DNA from: Leuctra nigra
Lineage: Eukaryota; Arthropoda; Insecta; Plecoptera; Leuctridae
NCBI GenBank assembly: GCA_934045905.1
Contig: OW203768.1
Span: 11,684,316-11,748,315 of the forward strand
Length of the DNA stretch: 64,000 nt
Reading direction: 5' to 3'
Shown here in pieces: positions 28,519 to 40,127 of the stretch (its first letter is position 1; every line of letters starts with the position of its first letter). A program made the translations under genes and the position numbers. The notes under the pieces were generated by a model. The model ran no database searches, was not told where the DNA came from, and was given only the letters and a program-made list of their open reading frames with translations.

Positions 28519-28763
28519 CTCGTTTGTGTTCAACTTGGTATACGTCCCCTTTCCTAGTACCCAAAATATTAATGTGCAGGACAATTTTTACAAAAATTAT
28601 CGCGGTTAACTTGTAAAACTCGTATTGAAAAATACCGAAATCGAAAAAATTCCCTGCTGGGCATTTTACCCCCTCAAAATGTTATGTTAATTTGTAAGTT
28701 TGCGAGAAATCAACCCTGAAAAGGTGACCAAGAAGGTATTTATTTCAATGATCGGCGAGGTTG

Positions 28764-28775
28764 GGGGGGGGGGGC
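28764..28775. repeat. Poly(G), about 12 nt
   Basis: G tract directly before a GC-rich patch. Confidence 0.8.
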
Positions 28776-28799
28776 CTTCCTTCTCTTTATACCTGGAAC

Positions 28800-29043
28800 C
28801 AAGTGTTATCCCGATCGTCTATTCAGCCACGCGTGACCTCCTACACGCTGCAAGGACGTGATTGTGTCACAGTGTGTTGGCACGACGCTGAGGTATGCGG
28901 CACCGCGACGCCCATGTTTAGTCGAGGTTCGTGACGGCGTCGAACATGACGCGACGCCCTGGGAGAGCGCGTTGCAACACGACGATCTCGTCAATGATGT
29001 ATACGGTTCAATAGACAACATGGGTGTTTATGCTAAGAGGTAG
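28800..29043. other. CpG-rich island of unknown nature
   Basis: It is strikingly CpG-rich (CACGCGTGAC, CACCGCGACGCC, CATGACGCGACGCCC) within AT-rich DNA. Both strands are open (about 60-70 codons), and a possible 3' splice site GATTGTGTCACAG precedes the + frame. The predicted peptides match no family I know. It could be an orphan exon, a GC-rich repeat fragment or recently inserted DNA. Confidence 0.3.
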
Positions 29044-30440
29044 CAAGATGAGAACGGAGGGACAAGCAATATAATCACGGTCTTCTGGAAATTTCTACAA
29101 ATTTGCAAAGAATTTCGAATTTCTAGAAGGCCGTTTTTCCATGGCAACACAATTTTACAGGTAAAACTGCACTGTTCAGATGGAAAAACGTAAAAATAAA
29201 GCAGTAAAACCATCATAGCTCGGTAAAACGTCCACGAACGTATACATTGAAAAATTTTATAATAAAATATTACATCTGATACACGCTATAGTAGTAAATT
29301 TAAAAAAATTCTATACGTGGGAAAGCAGCTTAGCTTTTAAATATATCAGCATGACTTTTTCCGTATGGTCGCAATGTTAAACTGAGAAAAAAATATAACT
29401 TTGAAGCGATATCACGAAAATTAGTACACGTTGACCACTTTTTCTTGCCATATTATGATGCAGACTTAAAAATCTATTGTGAAATTCGGAGGTAAAATTG
29501 CTGCGATCCAATCCGTTTTTTTTGGCAAATTAAAACTGTAAAATAAACAGAAATACCATCAAAAATTGGGTCTTTATGCAGATTATTCCCCGTCTCTAGT
29601 GGAAAAAACAAACTACTGAGGACGGATCTTTATTTATTTTCGTTATATTACATAGGAATATAAAGATAAGGTTTTGAGAATCCCGCATAAGAAGAAAATT
29701 CTTGTGAATGTGATGTCTAACAATAACAAACTATAAATCATAAGATATGACAGAGATAATAAATGAATTTGAGACTTTTGGCATAAGCTTCGGTTATTTT
29801 TTCTTGTTTCTGACAATGTTCCGAACATGTCAAAACGTTACTCTGATCAAGATTAAATTTGGAAACCGTATAAAACAACTTTTGGAACCAAATCATAGAT
29901 CGGTTGACAAATGCATTTTTTTTTAAATAATTTTAATGGATCATGTGAATTAAATATGGAAACTATTCCAGCATTTCTCTCAAGATCTACAAATCTGACC
30001 GGCAAACTCTATGGACAATGTTAGTTGAAACACGGAAATTCCGAAAATAAAATGCCTGAAAAACATTCGGGCGGAAGTTGGATTGTTAAAAGTCAAGCTT
30101 GTGGGTTTGTCACGCTCATGAGCACATTTAAATGCAGTGAAATGATTTGTTATTATATAATAATTAGACCTCTCAGTGCGTGGAGGATAAACATAACTTC
30201 ATTACAACAATCATAATTACTCTCTTAAACATGACTGTATTTAAAAGAGTATCCAATACAACACTGTCTACAAAGAAAACTGCGTAAATGCAATTCAAAC
30301 TCTTCAATTCTAGCCGATTAAATAAAGTATTTAAGTTATGAACTCTGATATCCGATTGGCTTATGATTGAAATTGTCCAATTTGAATTGTATAATTCAAC
30401 ATAGACATAAAGGTGCTCCATGTTATGTGCTGAAGTTACG
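29044..30440. other. Non-coding, with one MITE end
   Basis: A terminus of the abundant family is at about 29565-29605 (TATGCAGATTATTCCCCGTC). No gene recognised. Confidence 0.4.
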
Positions 30441-30449
30441 GTGCTTATG

Positions 30450-30585
30450 TTTTAAAAGCTTATTAATTGTGAAAAGTCCACTTTGAAATCTGCTAAACTT
30501 GAGCTTTTAACAACTTTGTAAATATCCCATGAACAGGAGCCTTTTCATGTGGATTATATCCCTCTTCTCTGGTGATACAGATGTA
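30450..30585. mobile_element. Abundant MITE family copy
   Basis: It contains AAAAGTCCACTTTGAAATCT, TGAGCTTTTAACAACTTTGT and the right end GAGCCTTTTCATGTGGATTA + TATCCCTCTTCTCTGGTGAT. Confidence 0.5.
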
Positions 30586-30604
30586 GTCTCTTCACCCGTG
30601 TTCA

Positions 30605-30720
30605 GGACCTGTATTCTGTAACTGTTCACATTTGTCTTCACAAATGAAAACACCTCAGAGCCGTAAGAATAACATTGCAACGGCACCACACCTCAAGAGA
30701 ATAGTTAGATAATCAGTACC
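30605..30720 (-). repeat. Foldback element D (variable-arm family)
   Basis: On the minus strand it has the family core CAATGTTATTCTTACGG (complement of 30660-30676). One end reads GACCTGTATTCTGTAACTG (plus strand, 30606); the other ATTATCTAACTATTCTC (minus strand). The arms pair imperfectly, the weakest of the four copies. Confidence 0.5.
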
Positions 30721-30750
30721 TGGTCATGAAGTTGTTTACAGTCACAGCTG

Positions 30751-30870
30751 GAGCTCTATTCTCTAACTGCTCCCCTTGTGTTGTCGTTTCACTCCAATGT
30801 TATTCTTACGACTGTGAGCAGGTTTCACGTGAAATAACAAGGTGAAAACAGTTAGAGAATAAAGGACCCT
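30751..30870 (+). repeat. Foldback element C (variable-arm family)
   Basis: Left arm 30751-30792 (CTCTATTCTCTAACTG ... GTTTCAC) pairs with right arm 30829-30870 (GTGAAATAACAAGG ... CAGTTAGAGAATAAAGG). Loop 30793-30828 carries the core CAATGTTATTCTTACG. Confidence 0.75.
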
Positions 30871-30919
30871 TGTGGGTTAGCTTAACTTTGTATAACGTTA
30901 TTTAACGTCGCACTGTTCT

Positions 30920-31010
30920 GTAATATTGATGATTATAATGATGAGGATTGTGAGATAATTAAGAAGAATAATGAGAAGCCATGGTGACATTTGTAGGGAA
31001 CCTTCCCAGC
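30920..31010 (-). mobile_element. SINE 3' fragment, ATC-tailed family
   Basis: On the minus strand: AAATGCTGGGAAGGTTCCCT, then a diverged CACCATGG in place of CACGACCGC, then a tail of ATT/ATC words ending ATCATCATTATAATCATCAA. Confidence 0.4.
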
Positions 31011-31055
31011 ATTTACCTCTCGATGGAAGCGACGAAGAAACGTATCAGAAATTAT

Positions 31056-31180
31056 GGGGCCCTTTTGTATAACTTTAAAATTCCCGATTCTTCTGGAATC
31101 CGATTCGGTGTAATGTTAATCCACATGGCCGTGAATCGGATTCCAGAATCTGGAATGTTAAAGTTATGGAATATGGCCCC
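31056..31180 (+). repeat. Foldback element B (variable-arm family)
   Basis: Left arm 31056-31108 begins GGGGCCCTTTTGTATAACTT; right arm 31129-31180 ends GTTATGGAATATGGCCCC. Inner stem TGGAATCCGATTC / GAATCGGATTCCA. Loop core AATGTTAATCC, the same as element A. Confidence 0.8.
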
Positions 31181-31319
31181 TGAACCACTCCTAAACCAAC
31201 TTACTCCATTCCATAAAAATGTAAATTTATGGAGAAAGGTAACGATTCAGGAGAAGATGAAACCTCTAAACTCCCACACTATAGAAAACAAATTAATTCC
31301 TGTAGATATCAGTTTCTGA

Positions 31320-31570
31320 TCAGAGATTCCTATCCCTAACTACACACCGCGTTAGGGGCCCGGCTACCTTACAAGGGCCGGCGCCTAATCGGGTGAAGAT
31401 GAGATGGGAATGCAGCATCCCACGCCTGGACCACGACTCTCTGATTACTTGCCTTATATAGCGACATCTTGACAAGTTCACCTGGAGGGCGTGGGTTCGG
31501 CTCCAGGTCAACAACCAAGTGCGAGGGACCCGGGTTCGAACACCTTGAGAGGTACCTTGAGGATGAGGAG
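31320..31570. mobile_element. GC-rich SINE-like fragment(s) with two B-box-like motifs
   Basis: GGGTTCGGCTCC (31494-31505) and CCGGGTTCGAACACC (31529-31543) are pol III B-box-like. A hairpin ACCTGGAG ... CTCCAGGT encloses the first. No cloverleaf can be drawn, so not a tRNA gene. Confidence 0.4.
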
Positions 31571-31623
31571 AGTTTCGGCGAGAAGAGATTATTGCTACGA
31601 CGTGTGATTTATCTACAATTTTA

Positions 31624-31740
31624 ATACACGCTAAATTTGATTGAGTGAAAATCGCTCAAAAATTAGTTAAATCCACTCAAAAAAGTTATGAAATTGTTCC
31701 TTTTTTGAGTGGATTTATCTCATTCAAATTTAGCGTGTAA
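31624..31740. mobile_element. Foldback MITE with ACACGCTAAATTTGA ends
   Basis: TACACGCTAAATTTGATTGA at the left pairs with ATTCAAATTTAGCGTGTAA at the right; inner stem AAATCCACTCAAAAAAG / CTTTTTTGAGTGGATTT. Short central loop near 31685-31698. Confidence 0.75.
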
Positions 31741-31810
31741 ACATCTGGTATTGATTCTCAAAATTATTCGTTTTTGTAGTAATTTTTGTATTTTTTCTAT
31801 ATTTACTTAG

Positions 31811-32012
31811 TACCTCCAGAGGTAAGTACACAGCCCGAAGTCCATTTCAATGATTCTTGAGAGGAGCTCAAAATCCAGTAATTCTGCCATCATCGAATCA
31901 AATTTGTTAGAGAATAAATCAAAACAGCTATAATTGATGCTTGATTACATTATTCCAAAGTTTGCGACGAAAAATCGAGAAAATTGACATTGGGCCTTCT
32001 ACCACTGAGCAT
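31811..32012. mobile_element. MITE family with CAGAGGTARAAGG ends, copy 1
   Basis: It contains AGTCCATTTCAATGATTCTT + GAG and, downstream, GATTACATTATTCCAAAG, both shared with the copy at 36722-36956. Ends CCAGAGGTAAG and GGCCTTCTACCACTGAG. Confidence 0.6.
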
Positions 32013-32074
32013 TCGGAGAGATATTTTGTAAATAAAAGAGGTGAATGTACGTACTCAATGATTGAAATGATTGA

Positions 32075-32185
32075 AATCACGGTAAACCACAGTCCTTATT
32101 GTCGGCCTTGGACTTGAACCCGGGCCTCTCCCACGTCGCAGTTCAATGCTACCGGTGATACGCACTACGCACCAAGACAATTCTT
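32075..32185 (-). mobile_element. tRNA-like SINE head
   Basis: On the minus strand it starts GTCTTGGTGCGTAGTGCG and has the B-box GGGTTCAAGTCC. The ends GTCTTGG and CCAAGGC could pair like an acceptor stem, but there is no separate T-stem, so this is a tRNA-derived repeat rather than a functional tRNA. Confidence 0.45.
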
Positions 32186-32749
32186 ATTGACATTCGCTCT
32201 GAAACTAAACCCAAAGAAGTGGAAAACCCATATTCAAAGTAATATTTTCCTACATTTTGAAATAGTTTTATCCAGGCCTCAAACCCATCATGCTAATAAT
32301 CATTCATAGACACTATTATAAGGAATCACTTATTTCCAGGTGGATCGAAACACGAAATAGTTTTCCCTATATCCGTACAATCTCCTAAAACGTTATGGTT
32401 TAGTTTTATTGCAAAGTCGTACAATGAAAGTAAAACTGTGCATTTTTTCTGAATATATCTATTACAGACTATACTTTGGAGATTCCTTTCAAAAACACTA
32501 CCTAGGATAACAGTAAAACTAATTTCTTCCTGACCTAATTCTAACAAAAACATGCAAAAATAAAATCATAGTCATCGTCTTACAAAAACAACAAAATGAA
32601 AACTCTCACAAAAAGATCTTCACATAGTAAAAGTAATTTCACTCTATATAAGACCCCGCACAAAAACACATGATCATAACCTATGCCAATGTCAACTCGC
32701 TTTTGTTGCGATGAAGAGAGAAAGAAAGAGAGAGAGTGAAGGTGGAGAC

Positions 32750-32856
<107 letters not shown>

Positions 32857-33254
32857 CGGAGACATGTTTTCATTGAGGTAAACGTCAGCTGAAAGTTGGC
32901 TTGGGTTGGGCCGGAAGATGGTTGATCTCATCACTGACTTTCTACCTGGTGTGGCGAGACACGACCGAAGGTTTCAATCAAGGAAGATGGACTCCTTAGA
33001 CACGAAGAGGCGAAGAAACTTTGCAACGTCTTTGTAGTCGCATCTGTTTTGGCGAAGCACTTTTGGTGAACGATCTTTTGTGGACAAAAATCACTTTTGG
33101 CGACAGTTTTTAGACGATCACACTGTAAGCGAATGATATTTTTCGACTAATGAATACTTTTTTTATGTTCAAAATGGTTTAGCCAAAAGAATAGATTCAC
33201 CTAAAACGACACCGAAAACTAAAAAAAAAATCTACCCTGCTCTTGGCGATTATG

Positions 33255-33256
33255 AA

Positions 33257-33350
<94 letters not shown>

Positions 33351-33430
33351 ATGATGATAATGATGATGATGATATCGAGAAGGAGGCGGTCGTGGCCAAT
33401 TAGTACTAACTATTCCAACACTTGTCTCTC
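33255..33430 (-). mobile_element. SINE with a long (ATC)n tail
   Basis: (GAT)n at about 33256-33371 on the plus strand is the (ATC)n tail of a minus-strand element whose body reads GAGAGACAAGTGTTGGAATA ... GGCCACGACCGCCTCC. The same body-tail order occurs at 7.6, 31.0 and 58.1 kb. Poly-His and poly-Met open frames here are artefacts of the triplet repeat. Confidence 0.65.
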
Positions 33431-33459
33431 GAGACAGCCAACTTGGCATAACTTTTGAC

Positions 33460-33490
33460 CCCCCCCTCCCCCCCCCCAACCTCCCATGCC
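33460..33490. repeat. Interrupted poly(C) tract
   Basis: C6, T, C9-type tract directly beside the SINE body; upstream part of the element or a separate tract. Confidence 0.6.
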
Positions 33491-34207
33491 GGCGGCAAAA
33501 GCACGAGGCAGGTAGTTCGCTTTGATCATCAGGAAAATATAGTTTTAATGTCGTTATAACTTGAAACTTCCTGGTATCGCTTGATATTTCTCTTTTCCTT
33601 CTTGTTTTGATGTCCTCCTCGTTGATAAATGGCCACAGAGTAAAGTCAGAAAGTTTCAATGTATCGCCAAAATTGAAATAAAAGAACTGCAAGTGCCCAT
33701 AGTTTCTGTTCTCGTTGCTTGTTTTGATCCTCTATTACACTACAATGCAGCAAATACAAATCAAAAAGTCGTACGATTCGAGTAATAAAATCGAAAATAA
33801 GATCATGCATCATAAAGGGGAAGTAAATATTTTATTGGGTGACAACATATTTGGGAAAGTTTATTGCCGAATGGAACAATTTCTGAGTTATTGACAATTG
33901 TGGAATATGCGATCACATTTTTTCTCTTGTTTGAGTCAAATGTGATAATTTTATCTTTCATGAAAGCAATTAAATATTTTTTACATGCTATATCGACGCC
34001 ATGAGAGAAAGGAAGAAAATCTACATAAATGGGCTCCAGATGGCTTCAAGAATAAATGCCACAAAAATGAATCCCAGAAAAATGTATAAGTTCAGAGCCG
34101 ACAATACTCGCAGAAAATTTCGATTCGTATGTAAAAAAAAATCCTAGAAATGCATGAAAATGCATTAGCTCTTATTTAAATATTGAATTATTGAATTATT
34201 GAATAGC

Positions 34208-34392
34208 ATAGAGATAAAGAGTAAATCTGTGTCTCTAGTGATTCAAAAAATAATAAAACATGTTTTTTTCTCGTATTGAGGAAGTACTAACATGGGCAAT
34301 ATATTAGTCTTTTTGGCACCTCTGCCCTGAAATAACTGAACAGAAAATAAAACTTTTGGGCTACTGGAGACACAGATCTACTCTTTATCTAT
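34208..34392. mobile_element. MITE with ATAGAGATAAAGAG ends
   Basis: 33-nt left end (34208-34240) and 32-nt right end (34361-34392) are reverse complements with three substitutions and a small indel; shared inner part ATCTGTGTCTC. Interior AT-rich, non-coding. Confidence 0.75.
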
Positions 34393-34574
34393 AATCTGTG
34401 AAAATTTGAAGACAATCGGTAAAGCCGTTTAGAAAACCGTGGATTTCATCAAGTATTGTAGACTCTTGTGGCCTCTTCTACGGTCTCCCATTTGGCTGAA
34501 GTGAACTAATTTGCTCCAAGTTTCATCTCCAGTGTCTCCTCAACTTCATCTCTTCTTCATCTCTTCTCTAACCG

Positions 34575-34690
34575 AGCTCGAGCGGCGTGACACTATTTCA
34601 CGGCGTTTACCTCTCATCGTCAGCCGGAAGTGCACCTATACGCATGCGCGGGCGGAACCGGAAGTCGAGCGGCGGACATCAAGATCGTAA
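34575..34690. promoter_or_regulatory. Possible orphan CpG-rich promoter with NRF1- and ETS-like sites
   Basis: CCGGAAGTG (34623-34631), CGCATGCGCG (34641-34650) and ACCGGAAGTC (34657-34666) lie within 45 bp. NRF1/Ewg-type palindromes with paired ETS sites are hallmarks of constitutive promoters. No convincing downstream gene is visible on either strand, so this could drive a non-coding RNA or a gene beyond the window. Confidence 0.35.
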
Positions 34691-34789
34691 TCATATTGCG
34701 ACTATTGTTATTCACACATGGCAATCAAAATCTCATGAGTTAAGTGGCCGTTTAGTGGGTACTTCATTGTTGTAATTGAATAATTGTCT

Positions 34790-36700
34790 TGAATGAGTGA
34801 AGACAAAAAGTTGCTTTGCTGAACGATGTAGTACTGACATCTGTGCTTACTTGTAAGGGAATTGTGTGGAATATAAAGAATGTAATTGTATGTTTAATTG
34901 TGAATTGCTAAGTATGCCCATATTTAAAACTAGAGCTAACGGGAAAACATGATATACAGATTAGTTTGGTACTTTATAATGATGTTTACTTTTTTTCTAA
35001 CTAGTAAAATAGGTTCTAAGCTCTAATGAAAACAAATACATTTTGAACTTGTTTGCAAATTGCATTCCAAAAAAAATAAACACCGGAAATGTTAGCTCAA
35101 TAATTAATTATTAAAATTTTAGAATCAATCCGAGGACGAATAGGCGTTATTGAGTGAAAAATACAATTTAGTAGCGGTTCTCTTTTTTTTTTGTTTTTTT
35201 TTTATTGATTTTGGTGATTTAGGGGAACAATGACGTGGTATTTATAGTTCAGTAAATAGACATGGAATTTTATATTTGTGGTAATTAAATTTCAATGAAA
35301 ATTATAACTAGTAATTCCATTTAGCTAATGAATAATTTATGTGTAGAAACATAACATTGCAAAATGTATTCAAATATGCAGCAACTGTAAAGTTCACTCC
35401 CAACAAAAATAGAAATGTGCGCCATAAATATGGATTGGAGTTGTAGCCTATACTCAGCTCCAAATGATATTTTTGTAAATTTTACGAAAATATATTTAAA
35501 TGTAAATTTCACCACTTCCTTTGCCATTAAGGATGATTGATATCTCTTATTTGTAAAATGCAAATACGCTTCTGGTTTGAACACGTTTGACAAGGTGTGA
35601 CCCAATTCATCATCCTGAATCTGTGGACCACCGGAAAAGAAGAGGAGAGAAAGCGTATCTACGTGGATTATTCAACAAATTAATATTAATAAATGAAGCT
35701 CAATTCAATTCATTGAGTCATGTAGGCAGCACAAAATGAAACAAAAGATGTTCACTTTTAAAATGTCGACTTGTAATCAGTGGCTTGTCTTCAAAGTTCC
35801 ATTGTCTTTAATATTTCAACACCCGTCCTTTTTGTTCATTTTCTGAAACTGGGTTAATGACTACGGATGAATGATTGTGATGATGATGATTGGGAGGTGA
35901 TGTAGAAAGGTGAAGGATTATGATAAGGTTGCTTTCTTACAGATTTAGTTTCGTGACTTAGGGAAATCATGAAAGAGAAGGAAGAGAAGGAATCGATCCC
36001 GGAGCTTCTAAATCACCCCTGAGCCAACTTACTCCGGCAAATCATCCTGAGCACTTTTGCGATATTTGCCATATGACCCACTTTGAGGGGTACCAAAATT
36101 TAAACTTGAGTAGAGTATTTCATAGTTTTTGATGATCTGTTTTTTTTTTAAGTTTGTTGTATAATGCCATGTTTATTGTGTATACATATATAGTTATTAT
36201 TTGAAGAGTTCGTGATGTGTTTTGTGTCTTTTTTGATTTCTGGCTTTGGGGGGCCTTAGTTTATTTTTTAATGTATAAACGTATGTAAACTAAAAAATAT
36301 AAAAAAATCAAAAAAATCTAGTAAGTATATAGGTAACTATCTAAAAACACTATTTTTTACTTTATTTTTAGATCAATCAAATAGCAAAAATGTAAACCTA
36401 GTTTTAAAAATGTGTGTAAAACTCAACATATTTCAGGAGCTGGAGCTGTGATCTGTATGAAGCTGGGGAATTGTGACCCTTTTCCAACCTCCCCAACGTT
36501 TTAATTGCGAACGTGTTTTAAAAAATGTATGGAAGGGGAGCCCCTAATCTAGCATCACCTAGGGGCCTCTTCAGAAGGTAATAGTATGAAGGAAGCAGCG
36601 TAATAGTCTCATTTGCAAGAAGCCGACAAAATGGCGCAGTTTAATCTTTATTATTTGGCTTATTGGAAGTGATGATTTATAATCTTTAGAGTCCACACCA
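34790..36700. other. Non-coding, with a SINE-like patch
   Basis: No gene seen. 35870-36050 has GATGATGATGATTGGGAGG and, on the minus strand, a B-box-like CCGGGATCGATTCC. No other recognisable feature. Confidence 0.4.
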
Positions 36701-36721
36701 AAGATTCCATTTCTATCTGCA

Positions 36722-36956
36722 ATTCAGAGGTAAAAGGCCCGTAGTCCATATCAATGATTCTTGAGGTGAGCGTAATTCTGACTTCGTCCAATCATATATT
36801 TTGTATAAGTGACACGATTCATTGTGTAAGAGAATACTTCAATATATCTGTATTTTGTTGATATCAGTCAAATTACAATTGATAGACCTTGATTACATCG
36901 TTCCAAAAGTGTTCTACGCCTACAAAATAGACTTTCGCCCTTTTACCTCTGAGGTA
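36722..36956. mobile_element. MITE family with CAGAGGTAAAAGG ends, copy 2
   Basis: Left TTCAGAGGTAAAAGGCCC, right GCCCTTTTACCTCTGAGG. Interior shares TCAATGATTCTTGAG and TGATTACATCGTTCCAAAAG with copy 1. 235 bp. Confidence 0.75.
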
Positions 36957-36959
36957 TAG

Positions 36960-37945
36960 ATCAGATTTTAGTTGTCAAAAGACCCCATGTTTGCTCCAAT
37001 TGGAACCGTACCAATATTTTGTCCACATTGCTAGAAGGCAGATTAGCAAATTTAGTATATAATTCATGAATATTTGAATTATTATACTAGAGTTTAGTGA
37101 ATATGTAAATTGGACATTGAAATAAGCCCCATTGACATATTTATTTTAATACACTCGCTGATTTAGTCAAATAATATGCGATTCACAGCGATATTGAAAT
37201 ACTCGTGCGTGGACCAAAATAAATTCGCCGGAATTCGCCTACGGTTTCGCAATTAGCATTTGCGTGTTGGATCTAAAGTATACTGACCTCTGCATGCAAT
37301 TATAATATGTTATTATTTTAAGAGCCGGCATCACCTAGAGGTCGAAAGGGCGTCATATTTGTAATGCAGTTGTTTTCGTTCCCAGAGCAATTCATAGATC
37401 ATTATCATAAGTTTTGTTTTACTGGAAACAAGAAATACTTGTAGTTATGAAAGTGATTCTAATGATTTGCGAGAATTGTGTCGCAGTTTGTGAAATACTA
37501 TTCAATAGATTTCGATGATCCAACATATTTCAAGGAAGTTGAACATTCGTATTGTTTCCTCAAGCAATTCAACTTTTGTGGCATTTGTCTCTTCGCAAGT
37601 TTTCACGCTTCCTTTCTGCAGGTTCATTTTTGAATTTATGCATAAAATCCATTATTGACATTTTAGAATATTAAAATGGGATGAATTGGTCTGATCAAGT
37701 GTTCAATTGAATTTTGACCGATTAAATAATAGAATATTTTATTAATTAGGTACCTATTATTTATTAAGTAAAATCCATAAAAAAAATCACAGTTATCTTA
37801 AAATTTGTATTGGATTGGGAAGCATTTCAATAATAGTGAGCAACGATTCATACGCATTCAATAAGAAGATTATTCTCAACAATAAGCTTATATTATTTCG
37901 AAATATTATGTGTAAACAACAGACAAAATTATATCCTTATACATT
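36960..37945. other. AT-rich non-coding stretch
   Basis: Nothing recognisable. Confidence 0.4.
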
Positions 37946-37950
37946 TTGTA

Positions 37951-38106
37951 CCATGAGAGAATGGGAATACAATCTACATATAAAAGCAAAAAGCTCAACC
38001 ACTTCAAGCTTACCGGTTTCTCTATGTGAACTTTGAAATATACAAACAATACCCCAAGAAATTAAGTAGGTATATAGCTTCTATTCTCTAATCTCGTGAT
38101 ACAAAT
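37951..38106. mobile_element. Abundant MITE family copy
   Basis: Left CCATGAGAGAATGGGAATAC + AATCTACATATAAAAG; right TAGCTTCTATTCTCTAATCT + CGTGATACAAAT. Confidence 0.55.
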
Positions 38107-38109
38107 AAA

Positions 38110-39975
38110 TAATCAACAATAATTTTACGTCCCGTTTGCACTGCTTTACTTTTCAACACGTTTTCGAACTGCACTGAAACATTTAAAACGTTCCTTTGCC
38201 TACAAGTTGACACTTGACAAGTGTTTTTCTACGACAGTTCTGAGACCTAACCAACAACATGGCAATGATGATACAGCCACACGGTCCTGGCACGGTGTTT
38301 CACGACACAAGACGAACCCCGGTCCCCTGGGTATACACTAATAGGATTTCACATGAATAAACCATCCACGACCAGACTAGAGTTTATTCTTCCACGTAGT
38401 CCTTTACGAATTAATGTTTCCTATTCGAATAGTTCCTCTAAGCTTTACTTTTGAGTGTATGCCTGAGTTGAAAGCTTGGACCTTCTGTTAAGCGTATTAT
38501 AGGTAACCTTCCATCAGTGCTTTTATCAAAATCTAGACTTTATTTCGTTTTTATGTATTTATGAAATAGATTTTATTTTTGTTGGTATGTAATCCGGCTC
38601 AGGATTTTAAATAATCCGAATAATTTTGTTTGCAATTTTAAATTAACCGTTTTATTAAAATAATCTGTAAATGATTTATGCATAAAAGGGAGAGAGCTTT
38701 CATGTTATATAAATTAACAAACGTTGGGGAGCAGAACGTTTTTAGGTATGCATAAACAAATACGCAATTTTCGACCCACTGGATCTTCATGATGAAAATG
38801 TCATAAGATGTGAAGTGCCGTGGCCTACCCTACAAAATATACCAAATTTGGCAAATATTAAAAAAAATTCGAAACTAGAGAGCCGTGATATCAAGAAATT
38901 CTTCCAATTTCCACACTCTTCAACTTTATCTTTTGCGTCTAACAGGTAATTGTCTTTTTAATTAATATTAGTGAGACCCATGTCTTGATTAAAGTAATTT
39001 TTTAATGTAGGTAGTATAAAAGAGATAAAACTAAAGTGAGAGTTTTTTAACTAAGAGCGAAAATTTTCATTTAAATATCCGTTGAAAAGAAAATGTTGCC
39101 TTTAAACTAAAACTTGGAAAACTTTATTATGAACGGCACATTGTTGGAAGGCTTTATAAAGTGTTTTAATTTCAGAAATGGGTAAACAAGTAACAAAAGA
39201 GAACTATAGTTTAATTTTGCTCAAAATTACACACCTTTATTATTAAAGTATAAAGGCAAAATAAAAGGACTGGTTTAAAATTTTCAGGTATTTGCAAAGC
39301 TTTTTGTGAGCCCATAAAGCTCGCTTCTAAAGAAAATGAGTTCTTTTGTAGTTTGACGTACTAAAATCGAGAGAGAATAGCGAAAATGGGCATGTTAAAA
39401 AATATATGAACTACAAATTTAAAAGATTTGACCTCCGGTGGGATTTGAGCCCGTAAATTCTCACCGGATGTCAAATCTTTTCAATTTGCAGTTCATACAT
39501 AACATCATCATCATCCCATCTGAGATTGTCAGAAAATTTCTACATTTCAAACTGAAAAAATATTATTTCACAATAAACTTAACAAAGATTTAAAAAATAA
39601 TACATACAATTGTAAGAAATAGTAAAATTCAACAAAAAAACATGAGTATTCTAAGCATTGTGAGTTTTTACAGGTGTCAAAACATCAATATCTGCCCGAA
39701 ACTCACCAAAAGCCTATATATCCCATAATCTAGAAATCCCGCACACCTCTAATCCAACACTCAACATGCCAATAATCAAACCCCCCTCCACATCGCAGTC
39801 AGTAATCAACGCTCTCATCAATAATCAACATCAACAGCCATCACTGCACACTCGAGTGATACGCTATGTCAGCTCTCATTAGCGCCACCTGTCAGATGGG
39901 AGCTCCAACCTGGAGGAGAATCAATACTGATACAATATCCTCACCTGTCACTGGTTTGATTCAGATAGAGGACTC
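38110..39975. other. Non-coding; SINE-like motif and E-box/CTCF-like cluster
   Basis: 39425-39475 holds a minus-strand B-box-like GGCTCAAATCCC within a hairpin of CCGGTG/CACCGG. 39881-39960 contains AGCGCCACCT (CTCF-like) and two CACCTGTC E-boxes. No gene. Confidence 0.35.
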
Positions 39976-39979
39976 GCAT

Positions 39980-39993
39980 GGGGGGGGGGGGGG
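39980..39993. repeat. Poly(G), 14 nt
   Basis: Homopolymer tract. Confidence 0.9.
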
Positions 39994-40127
39994 TTGACAC
40001 GGGGGAGGCTGTGACGCATTGCTATTCGCAGACTGTTGAGTTTTCGCTTTTTTTTGAATTTTTGTTCTATTCTTCAGGGATATCAAGTAAAACGTTATTT
40101 CATGTACACCGGTATTTGAACGAAACC

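Noticed and set aside
32075..32185. Functional tRNA gene
   Set aside because: The ends can pair like an acceptor stem but the T-stem is missing.
33219..33692. Poly-His / poly-Met proteins
   Set aside because: Translation of the (GAT)n tail of a SINE.
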